64,000 nucleotides of DNA from Sporosarcina cascadiensis (lineage in GTDB: Bacteria > Bacillota > Bacilli > Bacillales_A > Planococcaceae), in contig NZ_WHVV01000005.1 in NCBI RefSeq assembly GCF_009650995.1, positions 164,671 through 228,670 on the forward strand, given 5' to 3'. Under the pieces are notes generated by a model. The model had not been told where the DNA came from and searched no databases. It was given only the letters and a program-made list of their open reading frames with translations. The position numbers and the translations under genes were made by a program. Below are positions 1-9,257 of the stretch, in pieces. The stretch's first letter is position 1. Each line of letters begins with the position of its first letter.

Positions 1-1
1 A

Positions 2-496
2 TTGAGCCTGCCTCATTTAGTGATGTTGCTGTTACTGTCATTTGCAATGGGCGGGGGTATGAAAGGGCTGATCATCGGCCTGACGCTGACACACTGGCCC
101 AAGCTCTACCGCCTATTACGCAGCGAGATTCTTCAAATCAATGAGTCGCCGTTTATTCATGTATCAAGGCAACTTGGCAAAACGAAATCCTGGATTGCAG
201 GGAATCATTTATTGATCCTCCTGCTGCCGCAAATAGTGGTGGGGTTTGTGTTAATGTTTCCTCATGCAATTCTGCATGAAGCAGCAATCACTTTCCTAGG
301 ATTCGGACTGCCGCCGGAACAGCCTGCAATCGGCAGCATTTTATCCGAGGCGATGGGCTTTTTGACAGCAGGTATTTGGTGGATGGCTTTATTCCCGGGT
401 TTAATTTTACTGGCGACCGTGCTTTCTGTAGATTGGTATGGAAGGCTGCTTGGAAAGAAGTTACAAGTGAAGGGAGGCCATCATCATGGCGGTTGA
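2..496 (+). CDS. ABC transporter permease, NikC/DppC type (5' end missing)
   Basis: This is the C-terminal part of an inner-membrane permease of the oligopeptide/nickel ABC family (binding-protein-dependent transport). About 164 residues are visible. They are strongly hydrophobic and contain the conserved cytoplasmic loop region (FIHVSRQLGKTKSWI, then ITFLGFGLPPEQPAIG), which matches the EAA-loop and LGFG..PP motifs of DppC/NikC proteins. The reading frame is open to the window edge, so the true start lies outside. The stop overlaps the start of the following ATPase by 11 bp, so the genes are one operon. Its position beside a urease operon suggests nickel as substrate, but the family also moves peptides and the sequence alone does not decide. 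Confidence 0.85.
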   Translation: MSLPHLVMLLLLSFAMGGGMKGLIIGLTLTHWPKLYRLLRSEILQINESPFIHVSRQLGKTKSWIAGNHLLILLLPQIVVGFVLMFPHAILHEAAITFLGFGLPPEQPAIGSILSEAMGFLTAGIWWMALFPGLILLATVLSVDWYGRLLGKKLQVKGGHHHGG

Positions 497-1268
497 ACAG
501 CGCTCATCTCTTTTTGAAGTGCAGTCTTTGTCAATTGGTTTTGACAACTCGCTTGGCAAGCGCCAAGTATTAATTCACGATATAGATTTTACCATCGACT
601 CTGGTGAAATCGTAGCTATAATCGGAGAAAGCGGATCGGGAAAAAGCTTGCTGGCACAGGCGTTTATTGGTCTATTGCCGAAGTCAGGGTTTTGGAGAGG
701 GCGTATGCTTTTCAAGGGGGAAAAAGTTCAGTTTGAAGATCAACAGCGACTTCGTGGAAAGAGCATCTTTTTACTTCCTCAATCTGTAGAAGCACTAGAT
801 CCCTTTATGAAGGTTGGTAAGCAGATACAGACTGTACTGAAAAAAGGAAGCAGACTGCAGACGGATTTGGATTTATTGGAAAAAGTAGGATTGCCGCCAG
901 GGACTGACTCGCTGTACCCATTTGAATTGTCAGGTGGAATGGCTAGAAAGGTATTGGGTGCCATGGCGTTGGCAAGCGAAGCTGATTTGGTGATTGCGGA
1001 CGAACCGACGCCCGGATTAGACGAAGAGTCGCTGCGCACCGTAGTCGGCCTCCTGAAACAGTTGTCTGCAGAAGGAAAGGGAATTGTACTCATTACGCAT
1101 GATATTCGGATGGCTTTGCAAATTGCTGATCGAATTGCCGTCTGTAAAGAGGGAAGGATTGTGGAGGTGGCAGCTGTCGAGGACTTTTCTAATCGAGGAG
1201 AAAGACTGCGGCATCCCTATTCCAAAGCTTTATGGAAGGCCCTTCCGGAAAATGCTTTCTCCACCTAA
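486..1268 (+). CDS. ABC transporter ATP-binding protein, NikD/DppD type
   Basis: This is a 260-residue ATPase subunit of the oligopeptide/nickel importer family. Visible motifs in order are Walker A GESGSGKS (residues 47-54), Q-loop region (LLPQSVEALDP), signature LSGGMARK (about 148-155), Walker B LVIADEP, and the switch histidine in LITHDIRMA. Start ATG 486 overlaps the end of the permease gene, with a purine-rich AAGGGAGG upstream. Its stop codon overlaps the start of the partner ATPase (TAATG), so the two are translationally coupled. The pair would form the heterodimeric motor of a NikBCDE- or DppBCDF-like importer. Nickel as the substrate is inferred from the urease neighbourhood only. 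Confidence 0.85.
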   Translation: MAVEQRSSLFEVQSLSIGFDNSLGKRQVLIHDIDFTIDSGEIVAIIGESGSGKSLLAQAFIGLLPKSGFWRGRMLFKGEKVQFEDQQRLRGKSIFLLPQSVEALDPFMKVGKQIQTVLKKGSRLQTDLDLLEKVGLPPGTDSLYPFELSGGMARKVLGAMALASEADLVIADEPTPGLDEESLRTVVGLLKQLSAEGKGIVLITHDIRMALQIADRIAVCKEGRIVEVAAVEDFSNRGERLRHPYSKALWKALPENAFST

Positions 1269-1915
1269 TGAAAAGAAAGTCGGGTGTTTACATGCTGGAA
1301 GCAAAGAGCATCGGTTATGGTTACTCGGGCAGATGGGTATTTCGTAATCTCAATCTGCAAATCTCTGAGGGGGAAGTGGTTGGCTTATCTGGAAACAGCG
1401 GCTGCGGCAAAACGACAATGGCTAAGGTCTTGGCAGGATACATGGAACCTTCGGAAGGTGCCATTAAAGTGATGGAGAAAAGTATGGACAAGACCGCAAC
1501 GGGAAGAGCACATCCCGTCCAATTAATTTGGCAGCACCCCGAGCAAACGGTCAATCCAACATGGAAGTTGTCTAAACTGCTTGAAGAGGCCGGGCATTCT
1601 GATAGTGATCTGATGGAACAGTTACATATCGATCCGCAATGGCTCTCCCGGTATCCGCATGAATTGTCGGCCGGACAGCTGCAGCGTTTCTGCTTGTTGC
1701 GGGCATTGCTTACAAATCCATCCTATGTTTTGGCGGATGAGGCAACGGCTATGCTGGATACTGTGACGCAGCTAGAACTTTGGAAGTTATTATTGAAGTT
1801 GGCGGAAGTTCGCGGAATCGGTATCTTGGCCATCAGCCATGATTCCTATTTACTTGATCGCATCAGCACACGCAGACTTCAGTTTTCAGAGCTTACTCAG
1901 CATATATTTTCATAA
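1268..1915 (+). CDS. ABC transporter ATP-binding protein, NikE/DppF type
   Basis: This is the second ATPase of the importer, about 215 residues. Walker A is GNSGCGKT (residues 42-49), the signature is LSAGQLQR, and Walker B is YVLADEA, followed by ISHDS with the switch histidine. I chose ATG 1268 because it overlaps the upstream stop as TAATG; ATG 1292 is an alternative start. It is short for DppF/OppF and lacks the C-terminal extension of classical Opp ATPases, as NikE proteins do. No hairpin terminator is obvious directly after the stop. The next 850 bp are non-coding and repeat-rich. Confidence 0.83.
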   Translation: MKRKSGVYMLEAKSIGYGYSGRWVFRNLNLQISEGEVVGLSGNSGCGKTTMAKVLAGYMEPSEGAIKVMEKSMDKTATGRAHPVQLIWQHPEQTVNPTWKLSKLLEEAGHSDSDLMEQLHIDPQWLSRYPHELSAGQLQRFCLLRALLTNPSYVLADEATAMLDTVTQLELWKLLLKLAEVRGIGILAISHDSYLLDRISTRRLQFSELTQHIFS

Positions 1916-2160
1916 CCATCCTGGGTTTGCATTAAAGTTGGTTCTTGGCAATTTTTCCGGCAGGTATTGCGAGAACTATGCAATGCTTCTGGTATGTACT
2001 GGTTTCGTTGCTCGACTTTGCAGGGATTTTGAATGAGGTGTGAGTTTGCAGTTTAAACTCGCTTCGGCGCTGGGGGATTGCCTTACGCTGTGAGCCTACT
2101 GGCGAAAGGCGTGCCAGCAGTCTCACAGCCACGGCCGACCCCGCAGTTGCGCCTTCGCTG
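1916..2160. repeat. Interspersed repeat, family C copy 1 (hairpin-forming)
   Basis: The non-coding stretch after the ABC operon shares blocks with a second copy near 40640-40745. Shared blocks are attgcgagaa, gcagttt followed by a cttcggcgct core, and ctgtgagc.tactggcgaaa. Here the block from about 2090 to 2127 can fold into a hairpin (GTGAGCCTACTGGC pairing with GCCAGCAGTCTCAC around a short loop). No open reading frame with a plausible ribosome binding site is present. Such REP-like elements are common between Bacillales genes; I cannot name the family. Confidence 0.6.
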
Positions 2161-2448
2161 GTGAAGGGAATGTATGTCATGTTGCTTTTTTTTGCAGAGT
2201 GTGGATTTAGTTGGCTTTGTTTCGTTGTTCGATTTTGCAAACGCATTGATCACAAGATGCTCAGCCTTTGCAGGATGAAAAGTAATGTATGAAGAACCGC
2301 ACCTTTCGTAATAATCTCAAATAATATACTCATATTGCCTGCTCACACAAAAAGTTTTGAAAAACTAGCCAGTGTACCTTCGTTCCAGGCAGCCTAAGTT
2401 CGCCGCGTCCTGCGGCAACGGCTGCATGACTCACTTCGTGTGAGCCTG

Positions 2449-2652
2449 CGGCAAAACCACTCCGGGAGGGTCAGCCCGACAGGTAAGACAACTTGCGGGA
2501 GCGAAGCGAAAGAAGATGGCAGAAGGCACCCTGTATTGCCTTAATTTTTGCAAAGAGCGCAAAAATACGGCAAAGCGAACCCTTCGCTGTTCGCTTGGCT
2601 TACCGCGGGCCCTCCGGAACGCGTCCGCCTGGAACGCAGGGAAACGGTCTCT
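2449..2652. repeat. Bacillales intergenic repeat, family D copy 1 (expanded)
   Basis: This shares gggagg.tcagcccgacagg, gacaactt, ggagcgaagcga, accgcgggccctcc and gcgtccgcctggaacg, in that order, with the copy at 19598-19730. The type resembles a well-known Bacillaceae intergenic repeat (the ..AAAGCGTCCGCCTGGAACGG.. element), recalled from memory. Compared with the other copy, this one has about 80-90 extra bases between the GCGAAGCGA and ACCGCGGGCC blocks. The extra bases can form small hairpins of their own. Confidence 0.65.
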
Positions 2653-2772
2653 CTCCACTCACCCTATATTGCGCAATCATATTATTTTATTTTAGTAAAA
2701 AAGCGGTTACGAATCCTGCCATTTACACATACTGTCCAGCGTAGAGTGAAATCAGGGCAAGGGGGTGACCGC

Positions 2773-2991
2773 GTGTTTGAAAATTTTAAAATGATAGAGC
2801 CATTGTTTGAAGATCAAGTGCACGAACGCCATCAGTTTGTTGTAACGATGGAGGGAGAAGAGTATACGGGAATCTTGGAAGACGGTGAAATTATCTGGTA
2901 TCATCCAAAGCCTGACGCCGTAAAAGCAGACGAGCAAATGAATGAAATAGAAATCGAAGTAAAAAAGTTAATTGGGCAGCAAGTAAAATAA
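2773..2991 (+). CDS. Small acidic protein, YheE/DUF5342-like
   Basis: This is a 72-residue cytosolic protein with no signal or membrane segment. I chose GTG 2773 because GGGGGTGA lies just upstream; the open frame runs further 5' only into repeat DNA. The protein has an N-terminal VFENFKMIEPLFEDQ, a central HQFVVTMEGEEYTGILEDGEI strand-rich part and IIWYHPKP. This reminds me of the Bacillus YheE/DUF5342 family (aromatic plus HPKP centre), but the assignment is tentative. Function is unknown. A bidirectional terminator follows and separates it from the convergent urea transporter gene. Confidence 0.6.
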   Translation: MFENFKMIEPLFEDQVHERHQFVVTMEGEEYTGILEDGEIIWYHPKPDAVKADEQMNEIEIEVKKLIGQQVK

Positions 2992-2996
2992 TCTCT

Positions 2997-3033
2997 CAAA
3001 AGACTCGCACCTGCGCTGGCTGCGAGTCTTTTG
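2997..3033. terminator. Bidirectional intrinsic terminator
   Basis: A perfect stem AGACTCGCA (3001-3009) pairs with TGCGAGTCT (3021-3029), flanked by AAA and TTT tracts on the two sides. It sits between the convergent small gene at 2773 and the urea transporter ending at 3042, so it can serve both strands. Confidence 0.85.
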
Positions 3034-3041
3034 CCATTCAA

Positions 3042-3974
3042 TTAAAACCTCGGAAACACTTTTCTCACCCCAAGCAATAGCCATGTACTTAAAACAAACG
3101 GCATAGTGAAAGCTGGCAGACCATATGGCATGAGCAAGGTTGTGACGGCAGCAGTTAAGGGGACTGCAATACATGCACCTAAAATGCCTGTTACAACGGC
3201 CAGCCGGTTTGAGGAGTCTTTAAATACAACTGACACCGCAAGAATCGTCAAAATTGCGTTATATCCATACAAGCCCGCTTGAATCAATGAATGCTCCGCC
3301 AGTAAAACGAATGCTGTTAAAACCGCAAAAACATTTCCCACGATTGCAAAAACTCCAAATCGCCAGCCTGCCCAGAATAAACCGGCGTACAGCAATACTC
3401 CTGAAATTGAATTTTGCAGAAAAAAAATCTGCCCTATCCCATTTAGCATTGCCTGCATACCGCTAACATTGCCCTCGATATGCAAATCCCAGCGAGACAG
3501 ATCCTGCGGCACTAGTTCAGAAGATAATTGAATGATGTCCAATCGGTAAGATGCTAATAAGGTAATCCAACTCACAATAATGAAAGGGAATGTTAAGACA
3601 GGAATTTCAGTCTGCCGCATAAAATGCATGACAGTGGCAGTGAAAAGTGCCGTTACAGCAGCTCCGAACAGGCCGATGATCCAATGATAAGGCCCTGTTA
3701 AAAAGAGGGTGAGAGCGATTCCCGTCAGAACCGGACTGTATCCCAGTAAACCTTGCTGTATCAGTTGAGTATCTGCCTTGCCCGCGAGGCCGATTAATGT
3801 GCCGATTAGAGAGGACAGCAAAGCGACCATACCGAGCAGGGGAGAGGAAACTGTGATCGCCAATAAAATTAAAATTCCTGTCATTGTATTTTCAATAAAT
3901 AACACTTGTGAAACACCTTTACAAGTTGCGGCGGCAATTGCACGCCATGTCATGAAGGGATTGATAGACACCAT
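3042..3974 (-). CDS. Urea transporter (UT family)
   Basis: This is an integral membrane channel-type transporter of about 310 residues that would let urea into the cell. The two-fold internal repeat of the UT family is visible: GVSQVLFIENTMTGIL near residue 20 and GIGQIFFLQNSISGVL in the second half. Each is followed by several hydrophobic segments, and the end has the family-like LPAFTMPFVLSTW. I chose ATG 3974, which has AGAGGTGG 5 nt upstream, over the GTG at 3983. It is divergent from ureA with a shared 180-bp promoter region. With urease downstream and a nickel-type importer upstream this makes a self-contained urea utilisation block. Confidence 0.88.
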   Translation of the reverse strand: MVSINPFMTWRAIAAATCKGVSQVLFIENTMTGILILLAITVSSPLLGMVALLSSLIGTLIGLAGKADTQLIQQGLLGYSPVLTGIALTLFLTGPYHWIIGLFGAAVTALFTATVMHFMRQTEIPVLTFPFIIVSWITLLASYRLDIIQLSSELVPQDLSRWDLHIEGNVSGMQAMLNGIGQIFFLQNSISGVLLYAGLFWAGWRFGVFAIVGNVFAVLTAFVLLAEHSLIQAGLYGYNAILTILAVSVVFKDSSNRLAVVTGILGACIAVPLTAAVTTLLMPYGLPAFTMPFVLSTWLLLGVRKVFPRF

Positions 3975-4153
3975 GGAATCCACCTCTTTTCTAAACGTTC
4001 ATCTGCTTACTGATCATAATATGAGCAATTTAAATCAAATTATGTTGAAAGTCCCGGAGAACTGTTGATTAAGAATAATTATAAATGGACAACATGGTAA
4101 GTGAATACTTTGTTTGGAAATATAGGCTACCTATTGAATGGGAGGACTGTAAA

Positions 4154-4456
4154 ATGCACTTACTACCAAGAGAAATTGATAAGCTTCTCATCGTTGTAGC
4201 GGCAGACGTGGCGAGACGGCGAAAAGAAAGAGGACTGAAATTGAATCATCCGGAAGCAGTTGCCTTAATTACCCATGAAGTACTGGAAGGTGCACGGGAC
4301 GGCAGGACTGTTGCCCAGTTAATGGAATACGGAGCTACGATCTTGTCGCGTGATGATGTGATGGACGGAGTTTCTGAGATGATTCACGATGTGCAAGTGG
4401 AAGCAACTTTTCCAGATGGAACGAAACTTGTCACGGTTCATCAACCAATTAATTAA
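4154..4456 (+). CDS. ureA: Urease gamma subunit
   Basis: This is the 100-residue small structural subunit of nickel-dependent urease (urea + H2O to ammonia and carbamate). The start is ATG 4154 behind GGGAGGACTG, giving the canonical N-terminus [11 protein letters not shown]. The in-frame extension upstream to 4085 is not used by the family. Family features visible are [16 protein letters not shown] and [13 protein letters not shown]. The C-terminus VTVHQPI is the usual end of UreA. It is the first gene of ureABCEFGD, with ureB 22 bp downstream. Confidence 0.97.
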   Translation: MHLLPREIDKLLIVVAADVARRRKERGLKLNHPEAVALITHEVLEGARDGRTVAQLMEYGATILSRDDVMDGVSEMIHDVQVEATFPDGTKLVTVHQPIN

Positions 4457-4478
4457 TACACCATGGGAGGAACGTACA

Positions 4479-4799
4479 ATGCAGCCAGGAGAACTATTTT
4501 TGAGAGACGATGTAATTATTATAAATAAAGACAGGCCCATTACTACGCTGACAGCAAAGAATACTGGAGACCGGCCGATTCAAGTAGGTTCACATTATCA
4601 TTTTTATGAAGTTAACGGAGCCATACAGTTTGAACGGGAGAAAGCCTTCGGAAAACGGTTAAATATTCCGGCAGGCGCGGCGGTGCGATTTGAACCGGGT
4701 GATGAAAAAGAAATCGAATTGATCTGCTTCACCGGCAAACAGCGCGTATATGGTTTTAATAATAAAGTCGACGGTTCTATAGAAGGAAGGTGCAAATAA
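4479..4799 (+). CDS. ureB: Urease beta subunit
   Basis: This is a 106-residue beta subunit of urease, which packs with UreA and UreC in the (alpha-beta-gamma)3 enzyme. The start is ATG 4479 after ATGGGAGGAACG. It has the expected [12 protein letters not shown]-terminus, the [13 protein letters not shown] core and the [16 protein letters not shown] segment. Its stop (4797-4799) is immediately followed by the ureC ATG at 4800, so the subunits are produced in step. Confidence 0.97.
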   Translation: MQPGELFLRDDVIIINKDRPITTLTAKNTGDRPIQVGSHYHFYEVNGAIQFEREKAFGKRLNIPAGAAVRFEPGDEKEIELICFTGKQRVYGFNNKVDGSIEGRCK

Positions 4800-6512
4800 A
4801 TGGGTTTTGAAATGTCGAGAGAGCAATATGCGCAAATGTATGGACCGACTGCAGGGGATTCCATTCGTTTGGCGGATACAGATTTATTCATACGAGTGGA
4901 GAAAGATCATACAACTTATGGAGATGAAGTAGTATTTGGCGGCGGGAAGGTAATTCGCGACGGCATGGGCCAGGATCCGCTTATTACCCGTGAAGACGGG
5001 GCGCCGGATACAGTCATCACCAATGCAGTGATTGTGGATTATACAGGAATTATTAAAGCCGATATCGCAATCCGTGACGGCAAGATTTCAGGGATTGGAA
5101 AAGCAGGAAATCCGAACATCATGGATGGTGTCAACATCGTCATCGGTGCGGGCACAGAAGTGATTGCGGGGGAAGGATTAATTGTCACGGCCGGCGGAAT
5201 CGACACACACGTCCATTTCATTAATCCTGAACAGGTCCGGACAGCATTGGCTGCCGGTACGACTACGCTGATTGGCGGCGGCACGGGACCAACAGCCGGC
5301 TCAAAGGCGACAACCGTTACGCCCGGTGAGTGGCATATTCACAAAATGCTCGAAGCTGCTGAAGGATTGCCGATTAATGTAGGTTTTACAGGCAAAGGAC
5401 AGGCTGCCGATAAAAAACCGTTAATTGAGCAAGTGAAGGCGGGCGTCATTGGGTTGAAAGTTCATGAAGATTGGGGTGCCACTCCCTCAGCAATCGACAA
5501 CGCACTGTCTGTAGCGGATCAATACGATGTTCAAGTGGCACTTCATGCAGACACGTTAAATGAAGGCGGCTTTATGGAAGATACGATGGCAGCGATAAAG
5601 GACCGCGTCATTCATATGTATCATACCGAGGGAGCAGGCGGCGGGCATGCACCGGACCTGATCAAATCAGCAAGCTACCCAAACATTTTGCCGTCCTCAA
5701 CTAATCCTACTTTACCCTTTACCGTCAATACAGTGGATGAACATTTGGACATGCTGATGGTATGTCACCATTTGAATCCATCTATTCCGGAAGACTTGGC
5801 TTTTGCAGACTCACGGATTCGTCGTGAAACGATAGCTGCAGAAGACATCCTTCAAGACATGGGTGTGTTCAGTATGACGAGTTCAGATGCGCAGGCAATG
5901 GGGCGTGTGGGCGAGGTAGTGTTGCGTACATGGCAAACGGCCAATAAAATGAAACACCAAAGAGGCACGATGGAAGGCGACGAAGAACGGTCGGATAATA
6001 CGCGGGTAAAACGATACATCGCAAAATACACGATTAATCCGGCAATTACTCACGGAATTTCCAAGTTTATTGGTTCAGTGGAAGTAGGAAAGTATGCAGA
6101 TCTTGTCCTATGGTCTCCTGCATTTTTTGGTGTAAAACCGGAAATGATCCTGAAAACCGGTTTTATTGTAGAAAGTCTGATGGGAGATGCGAATGCTTCG
6201 ATTCCTACACCGCAGCCCGTCATTTATCGCCCAATGTATGGACAAGTCGGGAAGACACTGCAAACGACCGCAATCACATTTATTTCGCAGGCAGCCTACG
6301 ATGATAAAGTCCACGAGAAATTGGGACTGCAGCGAATTGTTCTGCCGGTTGGCGGCATACGTTTATTGACGAAAAAAGATATGAAATTGAACAGTGAAAC
6401 GCCCGAAATTACTGTAGATCCGCAAACATATGAAGTGTATGTGAACGGCGAACATATTACATGCGAGCCAGAAGATGAGTTACCGATGGCTCAGCGATAT
6501 TTTCTATTTTGA
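4800..6512 (+). CDS. ureC: Urease alpha (catalytic) subunit
   Basis: This is the full-length 570-residue catalytic subunit. Nickel and active-site residues are all present: H137 and H139 (DTHVHF), carbamylated lysine K220 (GLKVHEDWG), H249 (ALHADT), H275 ([10 protein letters not shown]), the flap C322-H323 (MVCHHLN) and D363 (SSDAQAMGR). These numbers coincide with S. pasteurii urease numbering. The RBS AGAAGGAAGG overlaps the end of ureB. The enzyme is predicted to be active. Ammonia production from urea would raise pH and supply nitrogen. Confidence 0.98.
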   Translation: MGFEMSREQYAQMYGPTAGDSIRLADTDLFIRVEKDHTTYGDEVVFGGGKVIRDGMGQDPLITREDGAPDTVITNAVIVDYTGIIKADIAIRDGKISGIGKAGNPNIMDGVNIVIGAGTEVIAGEGLIVTAGGIDTHVHFINPEQVRTALAAGTTTLIGGGTGPTAGSKATTVTPGEWHIHKMLEAAEGLPINVGFTGKGQAADKKPLIEQVKAGVIGLKVHEDWGATPSAIDNALSVADQYDVQVALHADTLNEGGFMEDTMAAIKDRVIHMYHTEGAGGGHAPDLIKSASYPNILPSSTNPTLPFTVNTVDEHLDMLMVCHHLNPSIPEDLAFADSRIRRETIAAEDILQDMGVFSMTSSDAQAMGRVGEVVLRTWQTANKMKHQRGTMEGDEERSDNTRVKRYIAKYTINPAITHGISKFIGSVEVGKYADLVLWSPAFFGVKPEMILKTGFIVESLMGDANASIPTPQPVIYRPMYGQVGKTLQTTAITFISQAAYDDKVHEKLGLQRIVLPVGGIRLLTKKDMKLNSETPEITVDPQTYEVYVNGEHITCEPEDELPMAQRYFLF

Positions 6513-6523
6513 GGTGAGAAAGA

Positions 6524-6979
6524 ATGATTGTAGAGGAAATTGTAGCGAATATACAGCAAATGGATGACCAAGAGATTCAAAAGCGGCATATAGAAAAGGT
6601 CTACTTGGAAAGTGCCCATCTGGTCAAGCGGGTGCAGCGTGTGAAAACAGATCATGGAAAAGAAATAGGCATTCGGTTAAAGCAGCCGCGCGATCTTCAG
6701 GCGGGTGATGTCCTGTTCATGGATGAGCGGAACTTGATCATGATCGATGTCATTTCAGATGATTTGCTAGTCATCCAGCCGCGCGGTTTGAAAGAAATGG
6801 GAACGATTGCACATAACTTGGGAAATCGTCATCTGCCGGCTCAATTTGAAGGAGATGACATGCTGGTTCAGTATGATTACCTCGTCGAAGAGCTGCTGCA
6901 GCAAATGGAGATTCCTTTTGTACGGGAGGAACGTAAAGTACGACAGGCGTTCCGTCACATAGGCCATAGTCATGACTGA
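6524..6979 (+). CDS. ureE: Urease accessory protein UreE (nickel metallochaperone)
   Basis: This is a 151-residue nickel donor for urease maturation. It has the N-terminal peptide-binding-like domain and the C-terminal metal-binding domain with the conserved histidine in HNLGNRHLP (about residue 102). The tail HIGHSHD carries only three His, so it is a short-tailed UreE rather than a His-rich one. The RBS is GAGGTGAGAAAG before ATG 6524. The 3' end overlaps ureF by 8 bp. Confidence 0.95.
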   Translation: MIVEEIVANIQQMDDQEIQKRHIEKVYLESAHLVKRVQRVKTDHGKEIGIRLKQPRDLQAGDVLFMDERNLIMIDVISDDLLVIQPRGLKEMGTIAHNLGNRHLPAQFEGDDMLVQYDYLVEELLQQMEIPFVREERKVRQAFRHIGHSHD

Positions 6980-7658
6980 CCACTATTTACCTTTAATGCA
7001 GCTTTGTGATTCCAGTTTTCCGACTGGTGCATTCAGTCATTCCTATGGACTGGAAACGTATATTCAGGAAGGATTGATCCATGACCGGCAGTCTTTCACA
7101 CAATGGCTGACAGCATTTTTACACGAGCAGCTTATTTATACAGACGGACTGGCCAGCAGGATTGCGTTCAATGCGCTGGAGCAGAATGACGTGGAAGCAC
7201 TGTGGGCGCTGGACCACAAACTGTATGTACAGAACCTGCCTTCAGAAACACGGGAAGGCGCTCAAAGGATGGGGCAGCGAATGGCGAAGCTGATTCAATC
7301 CTTATATGACATACCGGTTTTGACTCTTTATGCAGACAGGATGCAGAAGAAACAATCATTTGGTCATCCTGCGCTCGTGTTTTCCATGGTTGGACATCAT
7401 CTGAATACGTCTTCATTCGCTGTTACGCTGTATTATTTATACTCGACTTGCAGCAGCTTAATTCAAAATGCAGTACGGGCAATTCCCTTAGGACAAACAG
7501 ATGGACAGAAAACAATTCAGCATTTTCATGGTGAATTACAAAAAGCGGCGGAACTTATTCAATGCATGGACATAGAAGATTTCGGTATTGTTTCGCCCGG
7601 TCTGGAAATTGCACAGATGAAGCACGAGCATGTGAATATTCGTATTTTCATGTCGTGA
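6972..7658 (+). CDS. ureF: Urease accessory protein UreF
   Basis: This is a 228-residue all-helical accessory protein that forms the UreD-UreF-UreG activation complex on apo-urease and gates UreG GTPase activity. The typical N-terminal motif [21 protein letters not shown] is nearly complete. The ATG lies inside the end of ureE (CATGACTGA), so translation is coupled. The length is normal. Confidence 0.95.
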   Translation: MTDHYLPLMQLCDSSFPTGAFSHSYGLETYIQEGLIHDRQSFTQWLTAFLHEQLIYTDGLASRIAFNALEQNDVEALWALDHKLYVQNLPSETREGAQRMGQRMAKLIQSLYDIPVLTLYADRMQKKQSFGHPALVFSMVGHHLNTSSFAVTLYYLYSTCSSLIQNAVRAIPLGQTDGQKTIQHFHGELQKAAELIQCMDIEDFGIVSPGLEIAQMKHEHVNIRIFMS

Positions 7659-7676
7659 CAGTAAAGGAGATTTCAT

Positions 7677-8288
7677 ATGAAACCGATAAAAATTGGAGTA
7701 GGCGGTCCTGTTGGCGCCGGTAAAACACTGCTAGTTGAAAAAATAACGCGTGCTTTACAGGGGCAAGTGAGCATGGCTGTCGTGACCAACGATATTTATA
7801 CAAAAGAGGATGCAAAGTTTTTAATTCAGCATGGCATATTGCCTGAAGACCGTATCATTGGAGTGGAAACGGGCGGATGTCCGCATACGGCTATTCGTGA
7901 GGATGCTTCCATGAACTTTTCAGCCATCGATGAATTAATAGGCAAACATCCGGACGTCGAACTTATTTTTGTGGAAAGCGGCGGTGACAACTTGGCTGCT
8001 ACCTTCAGTCCTGAACTAGTGGATTTTTCTATTTATATTATTGACGTGGCACAGGGTGAAAAAATTCCACGTAAAGGCGGGCAGGGGATGATCAAATCCG
8101 ATTTATTCATTATCAATAAAACGGATCTGGCTCCGTATGTGGGTGCCAGCTTGGAAGTGATGGAGGCAGATACCAAAGTGTTCCGTGGAGATAAGCCCTT
8201 TGTATTTACAAATTTAAAAGACAATACAGGACTTGATGAGGTCATACGATGGATTGAGGAGCATGTGCTGTTAAGGGGTCTTCACTAA
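7677..8288 (+). CDS. ureG: Urease accessory GTPase UreG
   Basis: This is a 203-residue SIMIBI-class GTPase that drives nickel delivery to UreC. It shows the P-loop GGPVGAGKT (residues 8-16), the metal-binding CPH motif in [30 protein letters not shown], and the guanine-specificity NKTD (near residue 145). The start ATG 7677 follows AAAGGAGATTT. It sits between ureF and ureD in the operon. Confidence 0.97.
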   Translation: MKPIKIGVGGPVGAGKTLLVEKITRALQGQVSMAVVTNDIYTKEDAKFLIQHGILPEDRIIGVETGGCPHTAIREDASMNFSAIDELIGKHPDVELIFVESGGDNLAATFSPELVDFSIYIIDVAQGEKIPRKGGQGMIKSDLFIINKTDLAPYVGASLEVMEADTKVFRGDKPFVFTNLKDNTGLDEVIRWIEEHVLLRGLH

Positions 8289-9113
8289 TTGGCCGGGTGG
8301 ACAGGTCTATTACGGCTGGCTGTAGCGGACCGGAACGGCAAGACGGTGCCAAATCGAGTCTATTTTGAAGGCGCATTGAAAGTGATGCGCCCCATTTATC
8401 ATCAAGCATCAGGACAGGTTTGCTATTACCTGTTGAACCCGGGCGGCGGTTATATAGATGGAGATCGTTACCGCATGGAGATTACCGCAGAGAAACAGGC
8501 GCGTCTCACTCTGACAACACAATCAGCGACTAAGGTGTACAGGACTCCCCGGCATCACGTCTATCAAGAAGCAGAATTCCACTTGAAAGAGGGAAGCTAT
8601 CTGGAGTATCTTCCTGATCCGTTAATTGCTTATCAACAAGCACGCTTTATGCAAAAAACCGTTGTGAGGATGGATCGGACCTCCACCTTGTTTTATTCAG
8701 ATATTCTGACGCCCGGGTGGTCGCCTGAGAATCGGGATTTCAGCTATGAACAGCTTCGTTTAATAACCGAAATCTACGTGGATGATGAATTAGCAGTGTA
8801 CGATCACATCAAGCTGCAGCCGGCTCATCAGAAAATGGACGCACTTGGTTCGATGGAAGGTTACACACATTTAGGCTCCATTTTGGCAGTGCGTGGAGAC
8901 ATCACGCAAGACTTGGTCAACCGGCTGTATCAAGAAGTTGCGGAAGCAGAAGTCGAATGCAGAATCGGAATATCGCGTTTGCCGATTGGCGGGTTTACCG
9001 TGCGTATTTTGGCCAATCAAACACAGGTGGTAGAACGGATCATTGAACGGTGTCATCACTTTGTCAGTAAGGAGTGGTTCCAGACCAAGCCGAGCTTCTT
9101 GCGAAAGTATTGA
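8289..9113 (+). CDS. ureD: Urease accessory protein UreD
   Basis: This is a 274-residue scaffold of the urease activation complex. The start is TTG 8289, directly after the ureG stop, with AAGGGG about 10 nt upstream. The family pattern is visible: LNPGGGYIDGDRYRMEI, the LTTQSATKVYRTP motif and EYLPDPLIAYQQARF. It is the last gene of the urease operon and is followed by a strong terminator. The UreG-UreD order at the end is common in Bacillales-type clusters. Confidence 0.94.
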   Translation: MAGWTGLLRLAVADRNGKTVPNRVYFEGALKVMRPIYHQASGQVCYYLLNPGGGYIDGDRYRMEITAEKQARLTLTTQSATKVYRTPRHHVYQEAEFHLKEGSYLEYLPDPLIAYQQARFMQKTVVRMDRTSTLFYSDILTPGWSPENRDFSYEQLRLITEIYVDDELAVYDHIKLQPAHQKMDALGSMEGYTHLGSILAVRGDITQDLVNRLYQEVAEAEVECRIGISRLPIGGFTVRILANQTQVVERIIERCHHFVSKEWFQTKPSFLRKY

Positions 9114-9166
9114 AGGCGTCATCTTAGCGGCAGTTGTTATGGCTGCTCTAAGAGGATGCCTTTTTG
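9114..9166 (+). terminator. Urease operon terminator
   Basis: A long, slightly imperfect stem begins AGGCGTCATCTTAG.GGCAG and pairs with CTGC.CTAAGAGGATGCCT, followed by TTTTT. It lies directly after the ureD stop. Confidence 0.85.
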
Positions 9167-9257
9167 TGCAGAGCAAGAATTCCAAGTGCCGATTCGCGAG
9201 TGAGAGTAAAATTTGTGATAAAATTAAGGAACTACAAATGAAAGGTTGATTTCCATT

